This document shows positions 1 through 6,478 of a stretch of 23,056 nt of DNA, piece after piece. The DNA lies in NCBI GenBank assembly GCA_021774205.1, contig JAJFJI010000266.1:1-23056 (forward strand), written 5' to 3'. The notes under the pieces were generated by a model, which made no database searches, was not told the origin of the DNA, and saw nothing but the letters and a program-made list of their open reading frames with translations. Made by a program: the position numbers and the translations under genes. The stretch comes from Nitrosomonas sp. (GTDB lineage Bacteria > Pseudomonadota > Gammaproteobacteria > Burkholderiales > Nitrosomonadaceae). How positions within the stretch are numbered: position 1 is the stretch's first letter; each line of letters opens with the position of its first letter.

Positions 1-39
1 TGAATCGGCCCGGTTTTTCCGGAGACTTTTTGGTTTGAG

Positions 40-942
40 TCAAGCTGCATGAGCTGACTCCCTCAGTTGGCGATAATATGCCATTTCAAATTCTGCTGGT
101 GGAATATTTCCTATTGGTTCCAATAGACGACGATTATTAAACCAATCAACCCATTCTAAGGTTGCAAACTCCACTTCATCAATGTTGCGCCAGGGGCCGC
201 GATGTCGTATTACCTCTGTTTTGTATAATCCGTTAATCGTTTCAGCCAGTGCGTTGTCGTAAGAATCACCAACACTGCCAACAGAAGCATCAATATTGGC
301 TTCTGACAGACGTTCTGTATAGCGAATCGACAGATATTGACTACCTCGGTCACTATGATGGATTAACCCGCTGGTTTCCTGTCGTGACCACAATGCCTGT
401 TCCAGTGCATCCAGCACCAGGTCTGTATGCAATGATCGATTGACTCGCCAGCCTACAATACGCCGAGCAAAAACATCCGTAATGAATGACACATAAACAA
501 ATCCTGTCCATGTGGCAACAAACGTAATGTCCGCCACCCACAGCTGGTTTGGGCGTGTCGCTACAAACAGCCGATTAACCTTGTCTGTTGGCCGATCCAG
601 CAAATCATTTGCTATCGTTGTCCAACACTTTTTGCCGCGCCTGACACCCTGTATTCCAAGCCTCTTCATTAACCTCTCGACTGTACAACGCGCAACGCGA
701 ATACCTTCACGCAACAGTTGCCGCCAAACTTTGTTAGCGCCATAGACTTTGAAATTGTTTTCCCATACACGCTGTATATCAAGCTCAAGTTCTCTGTCTC
801 GCTTAATGCGATCCGGCAATCGATCAGGGTCTCGTTCACGAGCTTTGTGCTCATAGTAGCTCGACGGGGCAATCTTAATTTGCCTGCAGATTGGCTCGAC
901 CCCATACTGCGCTTTGTGCTGATCGACAAATACCACCATCAC
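40..942 (-). CDS. IS3-family transposase OrfB (DDE integrase-like catalytic subunit)
   Basis: This is the catalytic part of the IS3 transposase, which cuts and joins DNA ends through a copy-out, paste-in circle intermediate in this family. The N-terminal half has the HTH_21-like region. The rve catalytic core then shows the DDE triad: D in LWVADITF (about residue 140), D in HHSDRGSQY (about 197) and E in DNALAETING (about 233). The length of 300 residues is normal. The frame opens with GTG at 942, overlapping the orfA stop as GTGA. The frame also stays open upstream inside orfA, so the working product may be an OrfAB fusion made by -1 frameshifting. A start by translational coupling is the alternative. 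Confidence 0.92.
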   Translation of the reverse strand: MMVVFVDQHKAQYGVEPICRQIKIAPSSYYEHKARERDPDRLPDRIKRDRELELDIQRVWENNFKVYGANKVWRQLLREGIRVARCTVERLMKRLGIQGVRRGKKCWTTIANDLLDRPTDKVNRLFVATRPNQLWVADITFVATWTGFVYVSFITDVFARRIVGWRVNRSLHTDLVLDALEQALWSRQETSGLIHHSDRGSQYLSIRYTERLSEANIDASVGSVGDSYDNALAETINGLYKTEVIRHRGPWRNIDEVEFATLEWVDWFNNRRLLEPIGNIPPAEFEMAYYRQLRESAHAA

Positions 943-1259
943 TTCGGTCGGCGGTCGAGCTCCGCCTGCGCAAAATAAGCCGATGCCTTGCGCAATATCT
1001 CGTTAGCACGCTTGAGCTCACGATTCTCTCGTTCCAGTTCCTTGAGTCGATCACGCTCCGAACTTGACATCCCACCTCGAATACCTTGATCGGTTTCTGA
1101 CTGACGCACCCAGGTACGCAATGTTTCCGGTGTACAACCAATCTTCGGGGCAATCGACAACATTGCCGACCACTGAGAAGCATAATCTTTTTGGTGTTCA
1201 TGCACTAAACGTACTGCACGTTCCCGAACCTCTGGTGAATATCTTGTTTGTTTTTTCAT
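939..1259 (-). CDS. IS3-family transposase OrfA (HTH DNA-binding subunit)
   Basis: This 106-residue protein supplies terminal-repeat recognition for the IS. It has an N-terminal helix-turn-helix of the transposase_8 type (RYSPEVRERAVRLVHEHQ near residues 5-22, then GCTPETLRTWVRQ). A heptad-rich leucine-zipper-like stretch follows near residues 68-95 (RLKELERENRELKRANEILR) and would mediate OrfA-OrfB pairing. The ATG at 1257-1259 is preceded by a good GAGAGGA ribosome site. The stop overlaps the GTG of orfB by four bases. The minus strand reads TTATTTTGCGC shortly before the stop, a possible but weak frameshift site. Confidence 0.9.
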   Translation of the reverse strand: MKKQTRYSPEVRERAVRLVHEHQKDYASQWSAMLSIAPKIGCTPETLRTWVRQSETDQGIRGGMSSSERDRLKELERENRELKRANEILRKASAYFAQAELDRRPK

Positions 1260-1309
1260 AACACTATCCTCTCAAGAAATAGTGTCTCCTGTAAACCCGG
1301 GGCGATTCA

Positions 1310-1366
1310 ATTTGATTCATTTCATAAGATTGGCCAATGCCGAAGCGATCAACTGAGGATTTTAGG
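1310..1366. repeat. Family A miniature element, right half (A1), interrupted by the IS
   Basis: This segment ends in CAACTGAGGATTTTAGG. Read on the minus strand from 1366 it runs parallel to the start of copy A3 at 19202, sharing the terminal 17 bp and then GATCGCTTC-GCATT-GC and CTTATGAAAT. The left half is missing because the IS ends at 1309 inside it. The right flank is TTCA, one base from the TTAA that flanks intact copies. The end lies immediately beside the higA stop codon. Confidence 0.8.
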
Positions 1367-1367
1367 T

Positions 1368-1655
1368 TCATGCAGGCAATCTTTCCAGTGGTTTAATACT
1401 AGGTCGTGGTTGCTGTTTGGCCTGCCATAAATCCCATTGCGTTTGTATTCCTAGCCAAACATCAGGCGTCGTGCCCAGCCACGCAGAAAGGCGTAAAGCC
1501 ATGCCCGCCGTAACCCCGGATTTTCCGTTTAATACTTTGGATAGCGTGACGCGGGAAACTTGCAATTCTTGTGCTGCCTTTGTTACGGTCATGCCTTCCG
1601 GGATCCATTCTCGTAATACTTCGCCTGGGTGAGCGGGATTGTGCATTCTGCTCAT
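1368..1655 (-). CDS. higA: HigA family antitoxin (XRE-type HTH)
   Basis: This antitoxin binds and neutralises the HigB RNase and represses the operon. The 95-residue protein starts with the typical HPGEVLREW segment. An XRE helix-turn-helix spans roughly residues 22-75 (VTKAAQELQVSRVTLSKVLN, then SGVTAGMALRLSAWLG and the family's W-L-xQ-xxDLW tail). It lies 14 nt downstream of higB, and its AGGAG ribosome site overlaps the higB TAG stop, so the two are co-translated. Toxin-first order is normal for higBA. The TGA stop directly abuts the end of a family A miniature element, so the transcript 3' end probably contains that repeat. Confidence 0.93.
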   Translation of the reverse strand: MSRMHNPAHPGEVLREWIPEGMTVTKAAQELQVSRVTLSKVLNGKSGVTAGMALRLSAWLGTTPDVWLGIQTQWDLWQAKQQPRPSIKPLERLPA

Positions 1656-1669
1656 GTTCTTAATTTCTC

Positions 1670-1948
1670 CTAGTGGTAATCCAGATAATCAACAAGCTCG
1701 ACATCTTCGCCATTGAATAGAAATGTTATGCGCCAATTCTTGCTTACGGTTACGGAATACTTTCCTGCAAGGTTTCCCGTTAAGGGGTGCAATCTCCAGT
1801 TAGGTGCATTCATGTCACTTGGTTGTTTCGCGTTATCTAATGCGGTAAGTATTACGCGTAGCTTTGTAGCGTGACTTGGTTGTATTCTTGCCCGGTTTCC
1901 TGTTAGAAAAAAAGCTTCCAGTCCTTTATGACGAAACGTCTTTATCAT
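1670..1948 (-). CDS. higB: HigB family toxin (RelE/ParE-fold mRNA interferase)
   Basis: HigB toxins cut mRNA on the ribosome. The 92-residue protein has the family opening MIKTFRHKGLEAFF, a central LHPLTGNLAGKYSVTV and the basic NWRITFLF strand, followed by D-V-E-L-VDYLDYH at the C-terminus. All the usual blocks are present and the length is normal. It is first in the operon, upstream of higA. There is no Shine-Dalgarno sequence before the ATG, and a good promoter lies so close (-10 at 1955-1960) that the transcript would start at or just before the ATG. The toxin mRNA may therefore be leaderless. That is inference from spacing only. Confidence 0.93.
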   Translation of the reverse strand: MIKTFRHKGLEAFFLTGNRARIQPSHATKLRVILTALDNAKQPSDMNAPNWRLHPLTGNLAGKYSVTVSKNWRITFLFNGEDVELVDYLDYH

Positions 1949-1954
1949 AGACAG

Positions 1955-1983
1955 ATTGTATTCTGTTAATTAACTGTTATCAA
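1955..1983 (-). promoter_or_regulatory. higBA promoter with palindromic operator in the spacer
   Basis: On the minus strand, TTGATA (1978-1983) and TACAAT (1955-1960) are separated by exactly 17 bp, a near-consensus sigma70 promoter. The spacer contains the perfect palindrome GTTAATTAAC (1965-1974) within two CTGTTA-like half sites. This is where an autorepressing HigA dimer would block RNA polymerase. Operator function is inferred from position. Confidence 0.6.
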
Positions 1984-2076
1984 CATAAAACGATATAAAC
2001 CTATGGGTAAACAGGTTTTATTACTTCGCCACGTGTAACCCTGCTTTCACAGATTCAAAATTGATGCTGGCTTGTT

Positions 2077-2274
2077 CTAATATCCATGCTTCAATTTTGA
2101 CGTGCCATAAGCGCAGTAAATCAAGTGGCCTTCTAATATAGTTTTGCTCTCGGACTCCTTGCGGTTTATGGCCTTGAATGCCCGCCGACATTCAATAATG
2201 ATTTTATTTGACGCCTCATCAATGATCTTTTGACCCTCTAATGACAAAACTGATGCCGGAATATTTAAGCTCAT
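2077..2274 (-). CDS. Small hypothetical protein, possibly a transposase N-terminal remnant
   Basis: This is a 65-codon frame whose product begins MSLNIPASVLSLEGQKIIDE and then shows IIIECRR. The opening faintly resembles the N-terminus of some zinc-ribbon transposases (ISL3-like), after which the similarity I would expect is lost. It could therefore be the decayed start of an insertion sequence. There is no clear ribosome site, and no partner gene lies around it. No function can be assigned. The neighbourhood (higBA on one side, AT-rich non-coding DNA on the other) suits a degraded accessory patch. Confidence 0.35.
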   Translation of the reverse strand: MSLNIPASVLSLEGQKIIDEASNKIIIECRRAFKAINRKESESKTILEGHLIYCAYGTSKLKHGY

Positions 2275-2545
2275 TTTATCTGCCGTTCATAAAGGTGGAA
2301 AACACCTTTATTTCAACAGATTTTAAGTGCTCAGAATTATTTTTTATACATACATCCGGAGAAGAGCCACAAATTTACCAATTAAATTTTTAAAATCATT
2401 GTTTTAGATGACTAATTTTTTGTGAGATAGCTGCTGATACTAGATAATATTAAAAACTGATTTAAATAAACTGGGTTTCTGGTTTTTTTTACTATGTTAG
2501 TGAATTGCTATATTACCGGTTGAGTAAGTTGTCCATCCAGCCTTC
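2275..2545. other. AT-rich intergenic stretch with a small hairpin
   Basis: No gene is seen here. A 7-bp stem AAAGGTG/CACCTTT with a 5-nt loop lies at 2291-2309. Its low GC content and lack of a convincing U-tract make it a poor terminator candidate. The rest is very AT-rich DNA downstream of the symporter gene. Confidence 0.4.
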
Positions 2546-3841
2546 CTACCCCGTTTTATGCGGTAAATTCACCGGTTCTAGCGTCCCCGCATCGGGATCA
2601 TTAAATACATCCATCGAAATGTTTTCTTCGCCACGTGCAACAATCATCGTAACGACGCCGTCTCCGGTGACATTGACGGCGGTACGCATCATGTCTAGCA
2701 GGCGATCTACACCCATGATCAGTGCGATGCCTTCAACGGGTAAACCGACTTGATTGAAAACCATCGCCAGCATGATGAGCCCGACGCCAGGGACACCGGC
2801 AGTGCCTATGGATGCCAGAACGGCCATGCCGATTACGGTTAGATAGCCAATTAGGCCCAATTCAATACCATAAACATTGGCGATAAAAACAGTTGCGACG
2901 CCTTGCATGATGGCGGTGCCGTCCATATTGATGGTGGCGCCAAAGGGAACGATAAAGGAAGCGGTTGAGTTGTCGACCCCCATACGTTTTTCAATTGTTC
3001 TGAGGGTGACGGGGATGGTGGCATTAGAGCTGGAGGTGCTGAAGGCGAAAACTTGGGCGGTACGCATTTTCTTCATGAACTTCAGCGGATTGATTCGCCC
3101 AAGTAGTTTTAATAACAGCATCAGCGTGCCGCTTGCATGGATTGCGAGTACCAGAACCACCACGCCGAAATACCCGATCATCGGCAGAATCAGCTCCAGG
3201 CCTTGTAGCGCGAAAGTCTTGGCCATTAATGCAAATACGCCATAAGGCGCAATGGACATCACAACATTGACGACTTGCATCATAACGTCATTGAGTTTCT
3301 CTGCGCCTTCAATAATGCTGCGTCCACGTTCACCAATCATCAGCAAGCAAATAGCAAACAAAATGGTAAAGAAGATGATCTGTAGCATGTTGCCTTCAGC
3401 ATAAGCGGCCACTGGGTTGCTGGGGATCAGATCTATCAGTACTTGGCTGAGTGGCGGTGCTTCAGGCGCGACAAATTCTGTTTGGGCGCTTGCACTCTGC
3501 GCCATATTAAAATCTTTGCCTGGGTTAATGGTGACGGCGATCGTGATTGCCAGGGTAATGGCCAGTGTGGTGGTCAGCAGGAACAGTAAAAATGCTTTAA
3601 TCCCCACGCGGCCCAGCTTTTGGATGTCACCGATGCCGCAAACACCACAAATCAACGAAAAGGTCACCAACGGAACAACAAGCATTTTCAACAGATTAAT
3701 GAAAATGGTGCCGACGACATGAAATAAGCCGTTGACCAAATAATCTTGGATGAAAGCGATGTCATGTGCAAAGGCATTAATGAAACTGCCAAGTATTAGC
3801 CCGGCAATCATCCAGATGATTATTTTGGTGGTCATGGTCAT
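2546..3841 (-). CDS. Dicarboxylate/amino-acid:cation symporter (DAACS family)
   Basis: This inner-membrane secondary carrier couples uptake of acidic amino acids or C4-dicarboxylates to Na+ or H+. At 431 residues it has the normal GltP/DctA length. The family landmarks are in order: multiple N-terminal helices; the serine-rich hairpin HP1 STSSSNATIP (268-277); NMDGT in TM7 (305-309); GVPG in hairpin HP2 (349-352); and DRLLDMMRTAVNVTGD in TM8 (379-394). The arginine at 386 matches the GltPh residue that contacts acidic side chains, and N390 and D394 match cation-site residues, so an acidic substrate is likely. It lies 27 nt downstream of the protease gene, probably in one transcript. ATG codons at positions 1 and 3 are both possible starts. 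Confidence 0.93.
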   Translation of the reverse strand: MTMTTKIIIWMIAGLILGSFINAFAHDIAFIQDYLVNGLFHVVGTIFINLLKMLVVPLVTFSLICGVCGIGDIQKLGRVGIKAFLLFLLTTTLAITLAITIAVTINPGKDFNMAQSASAQTEFVAPEAPPLSQVLIDLIPSNPVAAYAEGNMLQIIFFTILFAICLLMIGERGRSIIEGAEKLNDVMMQVVNVVMSIAPYGVFALMAKTFALQGLELILPMIGYFGVVVLVLAIHASGTLMLLLKLLGRINPLKFMKKMRTAQVFAFSTSSSNATIPVTLRTIEKRMGVDNSTASFIVPFGATINMDGTAIMQGVATVFIANVYGIELGLIGYLTVIGMAVLASIGTAGVPGVGLIMLAMVFNQVGLPVEGIALIMGVDRLLDMMRTAVNVTGDGVVTMIVARGEENISMDVFNDPDAGTLEPVNLPHKTG

Positions 3842-3868
3842 GTTTTATTACCCGCTTTATGAGTAGCT

Positions 3869-5017
3869 TTATACGCCGGGTTGCAGCGTGATAGGCAATT
3901 CTATTTTATTGCCATTACGGAGCACAGTAATCTGAATCGTATCACCAACTCGGTAAGTATCGAGCAATGAAAGTAATTTGTCGACAGATTCAACCGGCTT
4001 GCTCTCAATGGCAATAATGATATCGTTGGGGATGATGTTGGTACCATCAGGGGATATCGCCGCGCCTTCTAAACCTGCTTTGTCTGCGGCAGAGCCGGGT
4101 TCCACATTTAGTATCACAATGCCGGTAACATTCAGCATATTGGCCAGTCTTTCGTTCAGTTTTCCATCCACGGTGATACCCAATGCTGGGCGGATGTATT
4201 TGCCTTTGCTAACAAGTTGTGGCACGACTCGATTAATCGTGTCAACCGGTACAGCAAATCCAATCCCTGCACTAACGCCGCTGGGGCTGTAGATAGCCGT
4301 GTTGATGCCGATTAAGCGGCCTGCCGAATCCAATAGCGGACCACCGGAGTTACCTGGGTTGATTGCGGCATCGGTTTGGATCAAATTGTCAATCGTGTGC
4401 CCTTGTTCACCGGGTAGTGACCGGTCCAGTGCGGAGACAATACCGGTTGTAAGCGTCCAGTCAAGGCCGAAGGGGTTGCCAATGGCGAATACCTTTTGAC
4501 CGACTTGTAAATCATTACTGGTACCTAATGGAACCGGTGTCGGACGCTGGAAGCCGATGCCTATTTTCAAGACTGCGATATCATGCGCCGGGCTGGCGCC
4601 GACCAAAGCTGCTTTATAATCACGCCCGTCAGCTAGGCGCACAGTCGCTGCGCTGGCACCTTTAATGACATGGAAATTGGTAATGATATGCCCGTCATCA
4701 TCCCAGATAAAACCTGAACCAGTGCCGCTTGGTACTGAAAAAATGTTGCGTGTCCAAGCATCGACAACACGTTGCCGGGTGGAGATAAATACGACGGAGT
4801 TTCGTGAGTTTTCAAATAACTCAATTGTGCTTTGTTCGTCTTCTGCCAGGTTTCCACGTGCCTCAATAATGCGAGGCTCGGCGCTTTCCTGGTTGCTATT
4901 GTTAGTCAGAAACTCAAAACGGAAAGTATCCGGGGAGCTGTTGTAAAACAACACTAGAATCATCGCTATTAATGAAATCCAGATTAAATTGGACATAAAC
5001 CGACCATTCTCGGACAT
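3869..5017 (-). CDS. DegS/DegQ-like trypsin-type serine protease with one PDZ domain
   Basis: This HtrA-family protease is anchored in the inner membrane and acts in the periplasm, in envelope protein quality control or regulated proteolysis. Residues 9-26 form a single uncleaved membrane anchor (SNLIWISLIAMILVLFY). The catalytic triad is H116 (TNFHVIKGA), D146 (AHDIAVL) and S224 (GNSGGPLL). One PDZ domain covers about 279-377. One PDZ plus an N-terminal anchor is the DegS layout, but similar proteins in betaproteobacteria are also annotated DegQ or HtrA. An rseA/rpoE partner is not in this window. A strong AAGGAG (5027-5032) supports the ATG at 5017. A family B miniature element lies just upstream. 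Confidence 0.92.
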   Translation of the reverse strand: MSENGRFMSNLIWISLIAMILVLFYNSSPDTFRFEFLTNNSNQESAEPRIIEARGNLAEDEQSTIELFENSRNSVVFISTRQRVVDAWTRNIFSVPSGTGSGFIWDDDGHIITNFHVIKGASAATVRLADGRDYKAALVGASPAHDIAVLKIGIGFQRPTPVPLGTSNDLQVGQKVFAIGNPFGLDWTLTTGIVSALDRSLPGEQGHTIDNLIQTDAAINPGNSGGPLLDSAGRLIGINTAIYSPSGVSAGIGFAVPVDTINRVVPQLVSKGKYIRPALGITVDGKLNERLANMLNVTGIVILNVEPGSAADKAGLEGAAISPDGTNIIPNDIIIAIESKPVESVDKLLSLLDTYRVGDTIQITVLRNGNKIELPITLQPGV

Positions 5018-5067
5018 GAGTGTCTACTCCTTTTATTTATTAATTATTAGTAACTATTCAGCTTACC

Positions 5068-5152
5068 CCTAGAATTCACCATTTCTGCGCTATAAAATAA
5101 TCATTTACACGTGTAAATGCATATTTTGCGCCTTGAACTGATGAATTCTAGG
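5068..5152. repeat. Family B miniature element, copy B1 (85 bp)
   Basis: This is an imperfect palindrome with ends CCTAGAATTCACCA and, on the other strand, CCTAGAATTCATCAGTTC. Its centre is the perfect 16-bp palindrome ATTTACACGTGTAAAT (5103-5118). Copy B2 at 15547-15631 matches it along the whole length in the opposite orientation. It sits between trxC and the protease gene and could fold in the transcript. Confidence 0.85.
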
Positions 5153-5189
5153 ACCAACCAGAACAGTTACCGCATATTTACAATTATTG

Positions 5190-5618
5190 TTAGGTATGTG
5201 CTTGTGCCCAAAGTACAAGGTCTTGTTCGCTCATAGCACCGGCTTGCCGAGTAATTTCTTGTCCGCCTTTAAACAGTACCAAGGTTGGAATACTGCGGAT
5301 ATTGTAGCGTGCGGCAAGGTTTTGCTGTTCCTCAGTGTTAATTTTCACCAAGCGTATTTTAGGCTCTAAAGTAGCGGCTGCTTTGGCAAATGCCGGAGCC
5401 ATCATTTTGCACGGGCCGCACCAGGGCGCCCAGAAGTCGACCAGTACAGCGATACCATTGTGTGCAATGTGTCGATTAAAATGATTTTCGGTTAATTCAA
5501 TGGGTTGTGCAGCAAATAAAGCCAGATGACAAGCGCCGCAGTTAGGCGACGCATCAAGCCGCTCTGGTGGAACACGGTTGGTAGCATGGCAATGTGGGCA
5601 CACGATATGTAAAGACAT
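5190..5618 (-). CDS. trxC: Thioredoxin 2 (zinc-binding thioredoxin)
   Basis: This cytoplasmic disulfide reductase is a second thioredoxin often tied to oxidative stress. The 142-residue protein has the diagnostic N-terminal zinc module with CPHC (7-10) and CGAC (27-30). The thioredoxin fold follows, with active site WCGPC (66-70) and the cis-proline in SIPTL (P111). Length and architecture match E. coli TrxC. A strong AAGGAG lies just before the ATG. The tail of a small broken reading frame ends directly upstream, and the protease and symporter genes lie downstream on the same strand after the B1 repeat, so co-transcription is plausible. Confidence 0.96.
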   Translation of the reverse strand: MSLHIVCPHCHATNRVPPERLDASPNCGACHLALFAAQPIELTENHFNRHIAHNGIAVLVDFWAPWCGPCKMMAPAFAKAAATLEPKIRLVKINTEEQQNLAARYNIRSIPTLVLFKGGQEITRQAGAMSEQDLVLWAQAHT

Positions 5619-5629
5619 GGATCTCCTTC

Positions 5630-5739
5630 TTAATCCTCATGCGGTTTGGGTTGTTGCGAACGGTTACATATAGAATAAATTTCTTTCGCAGTTGCATTGC
5701 GTGAAACACCTAATTCTTGTAATAATTTTTAAACGCCAA
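5630..5739 (-). pseudogene. Small frame-broken ORF upstream of trxC
   Basis: On the minus strand an AGGAG (5747-5751) is followed 7 nt later by a TTG codon (5737-5739) reading L-A-F-K. After a run of five A residues, the next frame carries on as KLLQELGVSRNATAKEI (17 residues), then YSICNRSQQPKPHED, and stops with TAA at 5630-5632 just before the trxC ribosome site. One extra A would join the two parts into a frame of about 36 codons. This looks like a small trxC-operon gene broken by a single-base loss in the A-tract. A -1 slip during translation, an assembly error or chance are the alternatives. The LGVSRNATAKEI part recalls J-domain or HTH helices but is too short to assign. Confidence 0.35.
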
Positions 5740-5779
5740 GTGTGTTCTCCTGACTTTTCACGCTTTAATAGTAAGGTAA

Positions 5780-5805
5780 ATGATATCATCCTGTCGGTTT
5801 GTCAA
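5780..5805 (-). promoter_or_regulatory. Possible trxC-operon promoter and palindrome in the divergent region
   Basis: The minus strand carries a perfect TTGACA (5800-5805). The perfect palindrome ATGATATCAT (5780-5789) lies where a -10 or operator would fall. The TATCAT within it is only 14 bp from the TTGACA, which is short, so the exact -10 is unclear. The region also serves the divergent membrane-protein gene. Confidence 0.35.
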
Positions 5806-5838
5806 TTCTAAAAAATTTTCAAAAATGGATGCGTGTCA

Positions 5839-6228
5839 ATGATTCAAATACTTAAACCGATTGTTTCTTTTTTAACATTTCTTGTCGTGCTGTTTTTTAT
5901 TGCGACGATTTTGATTATTGCAACTGAACTGCCAGAGTGGGGTAGCGCGGCTATTGCATTATCTGCTGCCATATTGGTTGGCTACTATAGCTGGAAGCTG
6001 GTCAATGGCGATCGAATCGGGACAGGAATGGCCGTATTATGTGGCGCATTAATCCTCGGTGGGTTCGGTTTTGTTATTGGATTCTTAGGACCGATGATTG
6101 TGGCAAAAGATACCAGCCAAGGACCACTAGTTGGGATCTTTATCGCCGTGCCAGTTGGCATGATACTGGGTGCTATCGGTGGCTATATTTTTGCTTCTAA
6201 ACAGAACGTGAGTACACCTTCAACTTGA
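5839..6228 (+). CDS. Small four-helix membrane protein of unknown function
   Basis: I do not recognise this family. The product is about 129 residues and strongly hydrophobic, with four likely transmembrane helices at roughly residues 7-29, 35-54, 63-88 and 96-123, and a short polar tail (SKQNVSTPST). Glycine-rich helices (GALILGGFGFVIGFLG) suggest tight packing. Two starts are possible: ATG at 5839 with a weak GGA 9 nt upstream, or GTG at 5833. A five-codon upstream frame (ATG at 5825) ends with a TGA that overlaps the ATG at 5839, so coupling is conceivable. The gene stands alone, divergent from trxC. Confidence 0.7.
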   Translation: MIQILKPIVSFLTFLVVLFFIATILIIATELPEWGSAAIALSAAILVGYYSWKLVNGDRIGTGMAVLCGALILGGFGFVIGFLGPMIVAKDTSQGPLVGIFIAVPVGMILGAIGGYIFASKQNVSTPST

Positions 6229-6320
6229 CGGATACTCGTGTTGGCGCACGCCGCTAAGCGAGAGCAATGAAAGTATTGCTTAGTAGTTAATGTTATGCGT
6301 TCCATGGGCACTGGTATTCA

Positions 6321-6461
6321 GGGTGCCTCTAAAAATCCAAATTTCGTCACAATACTGCGTTACTCACAAAAAATATATCCTTACATATCAACTGTATGCT
6401 GCGTCCATATTTTTTGTTCTCGCCTTGTCTTGTTTAGAAATCAGAATTTTTAGAGGCGCCC
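6321..6461. repeat. Family C miniature element (141 bp) with TTCA target duplication
   Basis: The terminal inverted repeats GGGTGCCTCTAAAAATCC and GGGCGCCTCTAAAAATTC bound a non-coding core that itself contains an inverted ACAAAAAATAT/ATATTTTTTGT pair. TTCA flanks both sides (6317-6320 and 6462-6465) as a 4-bp target duplication. It has the form of an IS-derived MITE. No coding capacity is present. Confidence 0.8.
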
Positions 6462-6478
6462 TTCAGTCGATTGGTATC

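Larger units (their letters stand above)
1..1309 (-). mobile_element. Complete IS3-family insertion sequence
   Basis: The element carries two overlapping reading frames on the minus strand (orfA then orfB), the standard IS3 design. Its ends match as inverted repeats. The left end starts TGAATCGGCCCGG at base 1, and the reverse complement of 1284-1309 starts TGAATCGCCCCGG. The two ends agree at about 22 of 26 positions and both include GGAGAC. The TGA...TCA termini suit this family. The right flank (1310-1366) is part of a family A miniature element, so the IS inserted into an older repeat. The left flank lies outside the window, so the target duplication cannot be checked. No frame break is visible, so the copy may be active. 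Confidence 0.9.

Noticed and set aside
6263..6280. AGCAAT/ATTGCT hairpin after the membrane-protein gene as a terminator
   Set aside because: The stem is only 6 bp and AT-rich, and no T-run follows.
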